DNA of 64,000 nucleotides from Sansalvadorimonas sp965221135 (lineage in GTDB: Bacteria; Pseudomonadota; Gammaproteobacteria; Pseudomonadales; Endozoicomonadaceae): the NCBI GenBank assembly GCA_965221135.1, contig CBDCRZ010000106.1:1302001-1366000 (forward strand), read 5' to 3'. This document shows positions 33,772 to 43,078 of the stretch, in pieces (within the stretch, counting starts at the first letter, position 1; each line of letters opens with the position of its first letter). The translations under genes and the position numbers were made by a program. The notes beneath the pieces were generated by a model, which was not told where the DNA came from, made no database searches, and was given only the letters and a program-made list of their open reading frames with translations.

Positions 33772-36566
33772 TGGAGACTCCAGTAAGGGCTTCATCCGGC
33801 TATCCAGTCAGCACCCGGCTCTTCGGCACGATTCTACCTCCGGACAGTATTCTCCTTGATGGCTATATCAATGGCCTGCGGGAAGCGAACACTGGCTTTC
33901 TTGGGGCTCTGCTTGAACACTCCCAATTTTTTCAACATTTTCACTTCTTTATTGGTGAAGGTGATATTGAAGCCCGGCAGGCATTTTGGGACAACTGGCT
34001 AGCAGAGACTGGAAGTAGCAAGGCGGTGACGGTTCTTCCTCTGCAGTCTCTAGCCGCGAGCTTTTCTATACATACCTATGATCTGTTCTACGCCGGTGAC
34101 CCTCACTTCAGTTACCTGATGGAGCTAAGGGATGCTTTTGCCCAGACTCCTTTTCCCCTTGTTGGACGCACTCATTCGTTGAATCAGGATATCTCTTTGG
34201 GAGCCTGGCGTAGTTTGGGCTGTTCACCATCCAAGCCCTACGATGCGGTGATATGCAGCAGTCAGGCAGCACGGCAGGTTGTAGATAACTTATTGGAAGA
34301 AACGGCACGACGTGGTGATGTGTTTCAGGGGCAGAGACCGGTGATTCCTCTCGGTGTACCCGATATGGGAGTAGCCTGTAACCTGAACCAGAAGCAGGCG
34401 AGGGAAGTTCTGGGGCTGCCTGAAGATAAGGTAATAATACTCTGCCTTGGTCGACTCTCTCCTGTGGATAAAGCCGACTTGCACCCGTTACTTACAGCTC
34501 TCGCAGAAGCCCGTGACAGGCATGGTGCCAATAATTGTTGCCTGTATATCTGTGGTCAAACAGCGGGTGATGAGGATTATGTGTTCTCACTGGCCAGGCT
34601 GGCCGGGCAGTTGGGTATTGAAAGTCAGGTATTTTTTAATTTTGATCTTGAGGCTGGGCAGAAGGCAGTGGCTTATAAAGCTGTTGATGCTTTTGTTTCT
34701 ATTGCCGATTCGGTGCAGGAAAGTTTTGGTTTGGCCCCGGTTGAGGCGATGTCAGCAAACCTGCCGGTAATTCTCTCTGACTGGAATGGTTATAAGGAAC
34801 TGATTGAACAGGGAGTGCAGGGAGAGAAAATTCCTTCCATTTGGGGTGATATTGATGGCTTGTGTGCGCCCAGTGCTTTCTTTGATGCCTCTCGTGCACA
34901 CTTCATTCAGGCGCAGTCGGTAGCTGTGGATATTTCTGCGCTGGCGGAGAGCATTGCCCGCCTATCATCAGATTCTCAATTACGTGCTGTTATGGGAGAA
35001 GAGGGAAGAAAGCGCTTCCTTGAGTGTTATCAGTGGCAGCATGTTATTGCACAGTTTGATGACATCGTTGAGACTCTGTGTGAGCAGGCACGAAAGGATA
35101 AGGCGGCGCCTACATCCCATCTGCACTCTCTTCACTACCATCGCATCTTTGCAGACTATGGCTCGACAACTCTTCAATTACAGAGCTTAAAAACCACATT
35201 GAGTGGACGACAGCTGCTATCCGGACAGGCTGCACCTGTCTGGTTTGAGGGTTTGAAGGGTGCAGTTCCTATTGAACATTTGTCCGATATTTTAAATGTA
35301 TGTCTGAAGGGCTTCAGTGTGAGTCAGATCAGACAACACTTCATCGGTAATGCTTCGCTGGCTCGGGCGCAGGTCGACAGTCTTCTACTTTGGGCCATGA
35401 AGCATGGATTCATAAAAACTGATTCTGCAAAAGCCCCGTTAACCAATTCCCGGATTAAGAGACACTATCAGCGAAGACAGTCCCTAAGAGCGGCTCAGGC
35501 TTTAAAAGTGTTGCTCAATCGCGTGGAGGAAGGCCGTGAGCAGCTGCAGGAGAGCTTTGGGTTGTCTGGGGAAGAGATGACCACCATAAAGCCCTTAACC
35601 TCAAAGGGGTACAGGGGAGCCTGTCGTCTGACATTCAACTCCGGGATAAATCTTCTCTATAAGCCATCGTCTATGAAGATGGAGGCGGCATTTGTTCAAA
35701 AGAATGGGCTGTCACAGCTGTTTAACCAATGGCTTGGGCAAAGCGTAATTGCAGAGCAGTCCGATATTCTCACTTGTGAAGATTGTCGTGGTAGCTATGG
35801 CTTCCGGCCTTATTACAGCGCTGAAAACCTGTCGCCCCAAAGTGATATGGCTCGGTTGGGTCTGTTATCGGCTCTGGCCGTGTTCTGTGGCCTGTCTGAC
35901 CTTCATGGTGGCAATGTGCTGTCTGATAACGGAGAACTCCTGCTGGTGGATTTGGATATGCTCTGTGATTCAGAAGTGCTATCAAGATTGCGTCAGGAGC
36001 TGGCAGAACAAAAAATAGAGCGCTGGCAAGCCAGCAGTTTGTCAGCCACAAGAATAGAGCTTCTCTGGGATGGCCTGCTTGCTCAGGGCTGGATGCCGGA
36101 AGAGTCCGATGTGGATGATATTGTTCAGGGTTTTATTCAGGGCGGGCAGGTGTTTCTTAAACAGGCTCAAAACTGGAAGATGGCGATGTTGCCGCTAACG
36201 CAATTGCCTTGTCGTTTCGACCCGGTGCCTTTTAACACTGCCGCTCCCATTATTGAGCAAATGGAACAGTGGGACCTGGATGCAACCTCTTCCTTTGCTG
36301 AGTTGAAATCTGATTTAAGAGTACAGGCCGCCAGAGCCTTAAGGCATCTGGGTCTTGGTGGGGAGTATGAGCGGCTGGTGCCTGCATTGTTAAAAAGCTG
36401 GATGAAGGGTGAACATCTTACAGAGCGCTATGCGCCTGGTGAGAGTGTTCGTTTGGATATTCAGTCTATAGCGGAAAGCAATCAGAGCGAAAGTGCTGGT
36501 GCAGGCCTTATCCAGCTCAGTGCTTTATACAGAGAATGTTTAAGGGAAAGATTTGGCCTTGACTGA
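33771..36566 (+). CDS. Glycosyltransferase / LanM-kinase-like fusion, candidate T3SS effector
   Basis: A 931-residue fusion. Residues about 10-430 form a GT-B glycosyltransferase of the GT4 type, with VIILCLGRLSPVDKADLHPLL opening the second Rossmann lobe and the donor-site EX7E motif at E317...E325 (ESFGLAPVE, then MSANLPVILSDWNGYKELI). Residues about 580-760 resemble the DUF4135 dehydratase domain of class II lanthipeptide synthetases (LanM), which has a lipid-kinase-like fold. Matching elements are LLYKPSSM with K631, GSYGFRPYY, D710-L-H712-G-G-N715 and D727-L-D729, corresponding to the YKP, DxHxxN and DxE kinase-site motifs. The region normally holding the elimination residues and the LanC cyclase is absent, so phosphorylation without dehydration is plausible. 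It starts inside the stop of the CesT-like chaperone gene and ends 3 bases from convergent sctG. Export as an effector is inferred from this context. Confidence 0.75.
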   Translation: METPVRASSGYPVSTRLFGTILPPDSILLDGYINGLREANTGFLGALLEHSQFFQHFHFFIGEGDIEARQAFWDNWLAETGSSKAVTVLPLQSLAASFSIHTYDLFYAGDPHFSYLMELRDAFAQTPFPLVGRTHSLNQDISLGAWRSLGCSPSKPYDAVICSSQAARQVVDNLLEETARRGDVFQGQRPVIPLGVPDMGVACNLNQKQAREVLGLPEDKVIILCLGRLSPVDKADLHPLLTALAEARDRHGANNCCLYICGQTAGDEDYVFSLARLAGQLGIESQVFFNFDLEAGQKAVAYKAVDAFVSIADSVQESFGLAPVEAMSANLPVILSDWNGYKELIEQGVQGEKIPSIWGDIDGLCAPSAFFDASRAHFIQAQSVAVDISALAESIARLSSDSQLRAVMGEEGRKRFLECYQWQHVIAQFDDIVETLCEQARKDKAAPTSHLHSLHYHRIFADYGSTTLQLQSLKTTLSGRQLLSGQAAPVWFEGLKGAVPIEHLSDILNVCLKGFSVSQIRQHFIGNASLARAQVDSLLLWAMKHGFIKTDSAKAPLTNSRIKRHYQRRQSLRAAQALKVLLNRVEEGREQLQESFGLSGEEMTTIKPLTSKGYRGACRLTFNSGINLLYKPSSMKMEAAFVQKNGLSQLFNQWLGQSVIAEQSDILTCEDCRGSYGFRPYYSAENLSPQSDMARLGLLSALAVFCGLSDLHGGNVLSDNGELLLVDLDMLCDSEVLSRLRQELAEQKIERWQASSLSATRIELLWDGLLAQGWMPEESDVDDIVQGFIQGGQVFLKQAQNWKMAMLPLTQLPCRFDPVPFNTAAPIIEQMEQWDLDATSSFAELKSDLRVQAARALRHLGLGGEYERLVPALLKSWMKGEHLTERYAPGESVRLDIQSIAESNQSESAGAGLIQLSALYRECLRERFGLD

Positions 36567-36569
36567 ACG

Positions 36570-36974
36570 TCAGTGAAGGCCGGGAGCTGCTTTCTTGTTG
36601 GCGTGCTCTTTAAGCTCTGCCAGAAGGTTCGAAGCCAGGGTGGCTGCAAGTGTGTCATCGCTGTCAGTCAGTGCACTGAGGCAACGTTCACTTTCACTGC
36701 TGCGGCCCAGCATCATTAATGCCATACCCATGAATGCCTGGACGGTGGCATTATCCGGCTCCAGCTTCAGGGCCTTTTTCTCCAGAATATCCAGAGCTTC
36801 CTGATGCTTGTTCAGGTTCATGCAGTTGAGTGCCATACCAATATGAGGCAACACGCTGTCAGGGCGGGTCAGCTCAATGGCATGGAACAGCGCCTTGGCC
36901 TGAGGGGAATAGCCACTGCTGGTCGCCATAAAGCCAATATCAGCAAGGAGTCGTAAAGTGTCTGCGCTAACCAT
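36570..36974 (-). CDS. sctG: TPR-type T3SS needle chaperone SctG-like protein
   Basis: A 134-residue TPR protein: segments such as ALFHAIELTRPDSVLPHIGMALNCMN (in outline) and DNATVQAFMGMALMMLGRSSES form about three helical repeats. In Ysc-type systems YscG, with YscE, binds the needle subunit YscF in the cytosol and stops it polymerising early. The position directly after sctF, in the order D-E-F-G, supports that role; TPR sequence alone is not diagnostic. The start ATG is at 36974. It is the last gene of the cluster: the next T3SS genes expected in the Ysc order (H-L) do not follow, and the effector-like gene converges 3 bases away. Confidence 0.65.
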   Translation of the reverse strand: MVSADTLRLLADIGFMATSSGYSPQAKALFHAIELTRPDSVLPHIGMALNCMNLNKHQEALDILEKKALKLEPDNATVQAFMGMALMMLGRSSESERCLSALTDSDDTLAATLASNLLAELKEHANKKAAPGLH

Positions 36975-37007
36975 ACCTGGTGTACCTGATCCGGGTTATC
37001 GATAAAA

Positions 37008-37253
37008 TCAGTTGATTTTCTGGATGATGCTCTGACCAGTATCCTTGATTGACTTGATGACACCACTTTCAAGGCTGTAAAGCATGGTCAGTTTATTAAT
37101 TTCCTGCTGGAAGCTAATCAGGTCCGCCATGTTGCTGGGGTCCAGATTGTTCATGCGATCCTGAACATTCTTCTCAAACTTCTCCAGCTCATTACTGAGA
37201 CGGTTGGTTGTTTGATCAAAACTCAGATTGCCACTGCTTAAATTCTCTGCCAT
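37008..37253 (-). CDS. sctF: T3SS needle filament protein SctF
   Basis: Subunit of the extracellular needle through which effectors pass. At 81 residues it has the family size. It has a polar N-terminus, then two helices around a P-S-N-M turn (NLDPSNMADLISFQQEINKL), and the conserved C-terminal SIKDTGQSIIQKIN that lines the needle. A strong GGGAG Shine-Dalgarno precedes the ATG at 37253. It follows the sctE-like gene by 86 bases and precedes sctG by 33. Confidence 0.85.
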   Translation of the reverse strand: MAENLSSGNLSFDQTTNRLSNELEKFEKNVQDRMNNLDPSNMADLISFQQEINKLTMLYSLESGVIKSIKDTGQSIIQKIN

Positions 37254-37339
37254 GACCCGCTCCCTGCTGGCTATAAATAATGGGCTTTAAACGCTCCGGC
37301 TTAAATAGTTAGCCTAGCGTTTTATTTTATTGCTAAGAA

Positions 37340-37591
37340 TTAATGCCGCTTTTCTGTCATATGATGTTTGTGCCAGGTCAGCTCTACCACTTTAATAGCT
37401 TCTTCTATGGCAGCTACCAGAGCATCGGTACTGGCAAACTGGTCTGGTGAGAGACCACTGTTGCGCTTTCCCCGAAGAGATTCGGCATCAGCATTGAGCT
37501 GATCAAGCAGGCTCTGCTTGTACTCTCCGGACTTGTCTGTTGTCAGACGGTCTTCCGTGACTGACAGGGACACAAATTCATTCTCCGCCAT
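37340..37591 (-). CDS. sctE: SctE-like T3SS needle co-chaperone (YscE/SsaE type)
   Basis: A small 83-residue helical protein (TDKSGEYKQSLLDQLNADAE, then LVAAIEEAIKVVELTWHKHH), matching the size and helical-hairpin character of YscE/SsaE/EscE proteins that pair with SctG to hold the needle subunit. Its ATG overlaps the 3' end of sctD by 14 bases. The identification depends largely on its position between sctD and sctF. Confidence 0.65.
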   Translation of the reverse strand: MAENEFVSLSVTEDRLTTDKSGEYKQSLLDQLNADAESLRGKRNSGLSPDQFASTDALVAAIEEAIKVVELTWHKHHMTEKRH

Positions 37592-39104
37592 GGGCTCCTG
37601 CCCCTCCTATAAAGTATTTTATTCTTTCCTGACCCAGTTTCAGGGTCAGATATTCGAGATTGATATTCTCAAGTATATATCCGTTTTTCAGCTTCGCTCC
37701 GCGGAGATATTTCTCTCCGTTCTCAAGGACCACATAAGGGATACGTCCCAGGCTGATACTTTTGATCTTGAGAATGGGCTGCATAGAAGATATATCGGTC
37801 GCAGGCAGTGTGACATCAATCACAAGTTCCGGACGGTTCTTATATTTCTCCCGAAAGCCCTGTACGACCTCTTTCAGATAGTAGCCCTGGGCGACATCAT
37901 CCAGACGGCCTTTGAGAATCACTTTGCCCGGAGTTTCCAGCAGACGAATCTTCTGAGACAGCCCCTTTTCCTTGAACATGGTGCGCAGGGCTTTCAGGCG
38001 AGTGACCTGATACTCAACCTGATCCAGAATGGTAATCAACCCATGAACTTCCTGCTTAAGGATGTCCCGAATGCGGCTGACTTCTTTAGGGTTCGAGGCA
38101 TAACCGCTGAGAACCAATGAACCGGGTGTGGTATCCAGCTCAATATTCATCAGCTTGAAATCATATTGCTCCAGCACCGCAGCAGCTGTGGCGCGCATCT
38201 CGTTCATCACTACGGCCTGAAAATTAAAGGGCACTTTGGCGGTATTCAGAGCGTTCTGCAGGGCATCCTTGACGGTGTTGTCCATCACATAGCCTGTGAT
38301 CAGCACCGAGCCGTCTGGCAGCTTCTGCAGACGAACATCCTGAATGTTCATCTGGTTAATAATATTTTCTGCGGTTTGCGCCGGAGTGATGTTTTCCAGA
38401 GCGTGAGTTTCCGGGTCTGTGAGCATCCACAACCAGAAAAAGCCCGCTATCAGCAGAGAAAAGAAGGTGCCCAGTCCTGCTGCACCCAACATCAGAGGGT
38501 GTTTACGGCACCAGCGGCCAATATCGCGGAACGAGAAAGAAGGGATGGCAAACAGCACCATCAAACGCTCTATAAAACTGCTCTGAGCTGATACGGTTCT
38601 ATGATTGGTACCAACCTGCTCTAATTCCTCTATCTCCAGCTCATCGACTTCATCATCAATAACAGGGATAGCTGGCACAGCTTCCACTGCGGCTGGAACC
38701 ACTGAAGCCTGAGCTTGCTCAGGAGCTGGTTGTTCTGTTTGTGGTGGCGGTGTCTGAGGTGCAGTCGTGGGTGGTCCAGACAGGTTTAGCTCGGGCCACG
38801 GCTGACCGACCTGGCCAACAGCAAAGTAGAGACTACCGGCCATGGCAACATTATGGGGTGTGAGCATAAAGCTGTCGGGCTGGGCTTCCCCACCGATATA
38901 AATGCTCTGACCCTGGGCAAGATTGGTGACCTTCACACCTTCTTCTGAAACATGCAGTTCCAGATGACGCTCAGCCAGAGTGTCATCGGTGAGCACAAGG
39001 TCACACTCCTCGTGCCGTCCAAGGCTCCAGGAGCCAGGGTCGAGAGTGATTTCGGCGCCTACGTGGGGGCCGGAAAGAATTTTAAGTGCCCAGACTTCAG
39101 CCAT
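37578..39104 (-). CDS. sctD: T3SS inner-membrane ring protein SctD
   Basis: Forms the outer of the two inner-membrane rings of the injectisome base. The 508-residue protein has a cytoplasmic FHA domain (about 1-95, GSWSLGRHEECDLVL and DTLAERHLELHV), a Pro/Gln/Glu-rich linker, one transmembrane helix (about 204-226, LGTFFSLLIAGFFWLWML) and a periplasmic region of repeated BON/ring-building domains (for example DVRLQKLPDGSVLITGYVMD). This is the YscD/PscD arrangement. It is the first gene of a minus-strand run with sctE, sctF and sctG and is divergent from fadD. Confidence 0.88.
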   Translation of the reverse strand: MAEVWALKILSGPHVGAEITLDPGSWSLGRHEECDLVLTDDTLAERHLELHVSEEGVKVTNLAQGQSIYIGGEAQPDSFMLTPHNVAMAGSLYFAVGQVGQPWPELNLSGPPTTAPQTPPPQTEQPAPEQAQASVVPAAVEAVPAIPVIDDEVDELEIEELEQVGTNHRTVSAQSSFIERLMVLFAIPSFSFRDIGRWCRKHPLMLGAAGLGTFFSLLIAGFFWLWMLTDPETHALENITPAQTAENIINQMNIQDVRLQKLPDGSVLITGYVMDNTVKDALQNALNTAKVPFNFQAVVMNEMRATAAAVLEQYDFKLMNIELDTTPGSLVLSGYASNPKEVSRIRDILKQEVHGLITILDQVEYQVTRLKALRTMFKEKGLSQKIRLLETPGKVILKGRLDDVAQGYYLKEVVQGFREKYKNRPELVIDVTLPATDISSMQPILKIKSISLGRIPYVVLENGEKYLRGAKLKNGYILENINLEYLTLKLGQERIKYFIGGAGAHGGE

Positions 39105-39379
39105 CTGTGTTATCCATAACGTCCTGGTGAGGCGAACAGAAAGGTATCCTTATCTAAGAAAAGGTTATGTGAGGGTCTTTAATATTTCCACTTGACCTAA
39201 AAACTCGGTTTAAATTAAAAGATGTTCGGGTTTTCAAAACGGGGTGAAAATTGACGGGATGAGTCGGGATATGAAGGGCTATTATACGCAGGCTGCTTGA
39301 AAAATATTTTCAGGTGGGGTGGGGGCAGCCGATGAGGGTGGGTTGCCAGGTGTGGGTAAAAACAACATGTGATCAGCTT

Positions 39380-41092
39380 ATGGATGCTCAGTTTTGGACA
39401 GGTAAGCGCGCGCCTGGGGTGAAGGATGATATAGACCCGGATGAATTCAGTTCGATTCTGGATGTGTTTGAACACTCTCTGCGCAATAACCGGGGGAACC
39501 CGGCATTCACAGGCATTGGTTTTACCCTGACCTATGGCGATATAGATGAACTCAGCACTCAGCTGGCTACCTATCTGCAACAGTACACGGATTTAAAACC
39601 CGGTGACCGAATTGCCATTCAAATGCCGAACCTGCTGCAATTTCCTGTCGCTGTGTACGGGGCATTAAAAGCTGGCCTGGTGATTGTGAATACCAATCCG
39701 CTGTATACCGCCCGGGAGATGCATCACCAGTTTAATGATTCAGGTGCCAGAGCCTTAATATTTATGGATGTGTTTGGGCATTTGGTAGATAAGGTTATTG
39801 ATGACTCGCCGGTTGAGCATTTGATTGTGACCAGTCTGGCGGACTGTCTGCCCACGCCTAAACGTCAGCTGGTGAACTTCGCGGCCAAATTTATTAAAAA
39901 AATGGTGCAACCCTATAGGTTGCCCAGAGCCGTTCGGTTCCGCAAAGCTTTAAGCCTTGGCAAGCAAAAGGTCTATGTCGCTCCAGTCCCCGCTCAACCA
40001 GAGGATGTAGCTGTACTGCAGTACACCGGTGGTACAACAGGTGTGGCGAAAGGTGCAATGCTGACTCACCGTAATCTGGTGGCGAATATGCAGCAGGCTC
40101 GGGAGCATTTATCCCAGAAGCAGGAGGATGGACTGCCTGTAAATGAGCCAGGCTGTGAAATCATTGTCGCGCCTCTGCCGCTTTACCATATCTATGCGTT
40201 TACCGTGCATTTGATGGTGATGGTGCTGCAGGGCAATCACAATATTTTGATTGCTAATCCCCGTGATACCAGCATGTTTATTCGCATGATCAAGCCCTGG
40301 CGATTCACAGGCTTTATTGGCTTGAATACTTTGTTTTCGAGTCTGATGAATCATCCGGAATTTAAGAAGTGTGATTTTTCCGGGCTGAAGATGACCCTGT
40401 CAGGCGGAACCGCGCTGCAGTCTGCAACCGCTGACCGCTGGGAGCAGGTGACCGGTAGCCGGGTTGCTGAAGCCTATGGCCTGACGGAGTGTTCGCCAGC
40501 CGTCACCATGAATCCGGGCGGCGAATATATTCAGTTGGGTACAGTAGGGCTACCAGTGCCGGGAACGGTTTTAAAAACTATTGATGACAACGGCCAGGAG
40601 ACATCCGTCGGCGAGCGGGGGGAGCTGTGTGTAAAGGGCCCTCAGGTGATGAAAGGCTACTGGAATCGACCAGAAGCAACGGCAGAAATTCTCGGAGATG
40701 ATGGTTGGCTGAAAACCGGAGATGTGGCCACGATTGCTGAGGATGGTTTTGTTCGCATTGTTGACCGGATAAAAGATCTGGTGCTGGTTTCTGGCTTTAA
40801 TGTGTACCCCAATGAAATTGAAGATGTGGTTGTTAGCCATGAGCTGGTGGATAACTGTGCGGCAATTGGTGTTCCCGATGATCGTACTGGTGAAGCCGTG
40901 AAGCTTTTTGTGGTGCCTTCCGATCCGTCTTTAACCAAAGAAACCATTCTCGCGTTCTGCAAAGAAAATCTGACAGCTTATAAAGTACCCCGGCAAATAG
41001 AATTTCGGGATGAGCTACCTATGACGCCCGTGGGGAAAATTCTGCGCAAGGATTTGCGGGCAGAAGAAATGGCCGCTCGCAAGACAAAATAA
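39380..41092 (+). CDS. fadD: Long-chain fatty-acid-CoA ligase
   Basis: Activates fatty acids to acyl-CoA at the inner membrane for beta-oxidation or lipid synthesis. AMP-binding superfamily signatures are clear: YTGGTTGVAKGAMLTHRN, AYGLTECSPAV, GWLKTGDVATI, DRIKDLVLVSGFNVYPNEIE and the C-terminal PMTPVGKILRKDLR with the catalytic lysine. The ATG at 39380 gives 570 residues and an N-terminus MDAQFWTGKRAPGVKDDID that lines up with FadD proteins; the frame is open to 39314, but that part looks non-coding. The Shine-Dalgarno is weak. Confidence 0.93.
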   Translation: MDAQFWTGKRAPGVKDDIDPDEFSSILDVFEHSLRNNRGNPAFTGIGFTLTYGDIDELSTQLATYLQQYTDLKPGDRIAIQMPNLLQFPVAVYGALKAGLVIVNTNPLYTAREMHHQFNDSGARALIFMDVFGHLVDKVIDDSPVEHLIVTSLADCLPTPKRQLVNFAAKFIKKMVQPYRLPRAVRFRKALSLGKQKVYVAPVPAQPEDVAVLQYTGGTTGVAKGAMLTHRNLVANMQQAREHLSQKQEDGLPVNEPGCEIIVAPLPLYHIYAFTVHLMVMVLQGNHNILIANPRDTSMFIRMIKPWRFTGFIGLNTLFSSLMNHPEFKKCDFSGLKMTLSGGTALQSATADRWEQVTGSRVAEAYGLTECSPAVTMNPGGEYIQLGTVGLPVPGTVLKTIDDNGQETSVGERGELCVKGPQVMKGYWNRPEATAEILGDDGWLKTGDVATIAEDGFVRIVDRIKDLVLVSGFNVYPNEIEDVVVSHELVDNCAAIGVPDDRTGEAVKLFVVPSDPSLTKETILAFCKENLTAYKVPRQIEFRDELPMTPVGKILRKDLRAEEMAARKTK

Positions 41093-41146
41093 GAATCAGG
41101 TTGGTCTAGTCTTTCAGGAGATAACGATTCAACAGGGAGGTTGGTC

Positions 41147-41539
41147 ATGAAGAGATTTTATCGATATGGAACAGGGCTGGTTATGGTGGTTGTCAGTGCT
41201 TTGGCTAATGCTGGAGACTGGAGCAAGCCGGTTCAGGTTCAGGAATTGTGGCCAGGACCTAATGTCGGAAAGCCCGTGTTTATTTATCTGGAAGTTTCTC
41301 CTCTTCCTGTCTCTCCATGTCCTGGAGCAAAAGGAGGGCGCTTAATGTGGAATGGTGAAATTTATTCATCGCTGCAATCTGCACAGCAACATCGGCAACC
41401 CGTGATGCTGATGCTGGATAACCAATGTGATATCACTAACGGCCAGCAATCTTACCGCGTGCTTAATGTGAAACTGATAATCAAAGGCTCTGCAAAGCCA
41501 CGCAGCAATTCTCAGAAGCTACCCTCGAAAAAGAAATAA
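41147..41539 (+). CDS. Hypothetical exported protein
   Basis: A 130-residue protein from the ATG at 41147 with a GGGAGG site just upstream. The signal peptide MKRFYRYGTGLVMVVVSALANA should be cleaved before GDWSKP. The mature part has two cysteines (SPCPGAK, DNQCDITNG) and a Lys-rich C-terminus. The family is not recognised. Confidence 0.6.
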   Translation: MKRFYRYGTGLVMVVVSALANAGDWSKPVQVQELWPGPNVGKPVFIYLEVSPLPVSPCPGAKGGRLMWNGEIYSSLQSAQQHRQPVMLMLDNQCDITNGQQSYRVLNVKLIIKGSAKPRSNSQKLPSKKK

Positions 41540-41724
41540 GCATGCTTGATATGGCAGTGCTTTTTTCGAAAGCCTGCCAGCTCTTTATTCCTCATGTCTT
41601 CCTGTTTCTGATAAGCCTGTTCTATCGCGTTGCAAATTGAAACAATCCTCTGCTGCAGACTCTTGCTGCCAACCTATCCTTCAAGCCACTGAAATAGAGA
41701 AGTAAAAGCGTTGGGAGTGTAGGT

Positions 41725-42396
41725 ATGAAGTCTCTCGGTTTCGCACTGCTGTGTTTTGGGCTGCTTGCTGCAGGGGCGGTTGTTTCAGGATCAGCCGTTG
41801 CCAGTCCTCCTTATCCAGGTTTCTATCCGGGTACGCCTTATCCCAATCCCCCGTATCCAGAAGTTGATCTGATGCCTCAGCCAGGCTGGAGCTATTCTGG
41901 CCTGTCGACAGCCCCGCGTTATGAGTATGAAAGCATTGCCTCAAACTGCCATATCCCACCCGGACTTTATCGCTATGAGCTGATTCCTGGTCAGGATTTT
42001 CAAACTGATATGGCTATCAAGAAGTCGATGGTGAAGTTTCATGTCAATGAAGGTGGGATGGCCATTGTTACTCTGGAAATCTATCCGGATAAGAATGCGC
42101 TCTATCTTCAGAGGCTATTGGGCGATGAGCCTCGGCGAGAGCTGTATGTCATTAACTCCTATCGAAGAATCTCTGACCTGAATCGATGCTCTGGCCGCAG
42201 TATTCGTATAGATGCTGAACGTATACGCCTTCATGACCAGACATTGAATGGTGTATTGAGAGGTGAATATGAAGGTAGAGAGTGTTTACGTGTGAATGGT
42301 GAGCTGGTGCGCCGTCGACCTGCCTTTGGTGTGTTCAGTACTTCAGAGTTGCGTATTCGGCTCGATAATGTCTGCTTTCGCCCACAGAGGGGGTAA
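41725..42396 (+). CDS. Hypothetical secreted Pro/Tyr-rich protein
   Basis: The 223-residue product has a signal peptide (LLCFGLLAAGAVVSGSAVAS) followed by a proline/tyrosine-rich segment (PPYPGFYPGTPYPNPPYPE). A compact domain follows with four cysteines and many charged residues. No family is recognised. It follows the small exported-protein gene by 185 bases in which nothing else is seen. Confidence 0.6.
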   Translation: MKSLGFALLCFGLLAAGAVVSGSAVASPPYPGFYPGTPYPNPPYPEVDLMPQPGWSYSGLSTAPRYEYESIASNCHIPPGLYRYELIPGQDFQTDMAIKKSMVKFHVNEGGMAIVTLEIYPDKNALYLQRLLGDEPRRELYVINSYRRISDLNRCSGRSIRIDAERIRLHDQTLNGVLRGEYEGRECLRVNGELVRRRPAFGVFSTSELRIRLDNVCFRPQRG

Positions 42397-42421
42397 CCCT
42401 ACTGTGGGCTGCAGGTTTGAT

Positions 42422-42844
42422 TCAGGCGCTTTTTTTGTGGTGCTCGGTGTCGTCTGAATTGGCCTGTGTTGCCGGAAAATACTGTTCCAGCATATCAGGT
42501 TCATGGGCCAGTGCTTTTCTGGCCTCATCTTCAGTGGCTGGTTTGACTTCTGCCTTCTCAATATCCAGTTTGCGGATGGTGACCATAAACCAGAACCAGT
42601 GCCCGCATTCTGTTAGACAAAGCACTTTAATGTCATGGTTAACGGACGGGCACAGAGGCATGGAGGTTATGCATTTGTGTTGCTTGATAACGGGTTTTGC
42701 TGCCTGCCCGAAGTAGCTGACATTACCAACAACTTCATGAATTTGTTCAAAGGCTGTACCAGCCAGCTGGTCGGCGTAGAAGTTAGCGTAACGGTCACCA
42801 ACAAGAAGAAGTACCCCAATAATTGCCAACAGTATCAGTTCCAT
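42422..42844 (-). CDS. Hypothetical membrane-anchored protein
   Basis: A 140-residue product from an ATG with a good AGAGGA site. The N-terminal helix MELILLAIIGVLLLVG is a signal anchor. The centre has five cysteine/histidine-containing motifs (HKCITSMPLC, LCLTECGHW), and the C-terminus is acidic. The function is not recognisable. It converges on the secreted Pro/Tyr-rich protein gene. Confidence 0.55.
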   Translation of the reverse strand: MELILLAIIGVLLLVGDRYANFYADQLAGTAFEQIHEVVGNVSYFGQAAKPVIKQHKCITSMPLCPSVNHDIKVLCLTECGHWFWFMVTIRKLDIEKAEVKPATEDEARKALAHEPDMLEQYFPATQANSDDTEHHKKSA

Positions 42845-43078
42845 GTTGTCCTCTTGGATTTTTCACTGATCAGGCTGTTGCGCACGAAAGGTCAGCCAGA
42901 GACTGGCTCAATAGTCCTTCGGCACTCCTGCGACAGCCTCATCACATATCATGTTGTTATAGAGGGGCAAGCATCCTGCTACCCATCTTAGAGTGTAAGT
43001 GTTTACCGCAAGCATAAAAGGCTTTTTACAAAGGCTAGTGAATCCTTTGCCAGTATGGGTGGGCTGGTTGATGGAGAA

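Noticed and set aside
33241..36566. Lanthipeptide biosynthetic cluster around the LanM-like domain
   Set aside because: No short Cys/Ser/Thr-rich precursor gene, no LanC cyclase domain and no LanT transporter are visible nearby; the partner gene looks like a T3SS chaperone instead.
39314..39379. N-terminal extension of FadD to 39314
   Set aside because: The extension comes from a G-rich non-coding stretch; homologues begin at the segment encoded from 39380.
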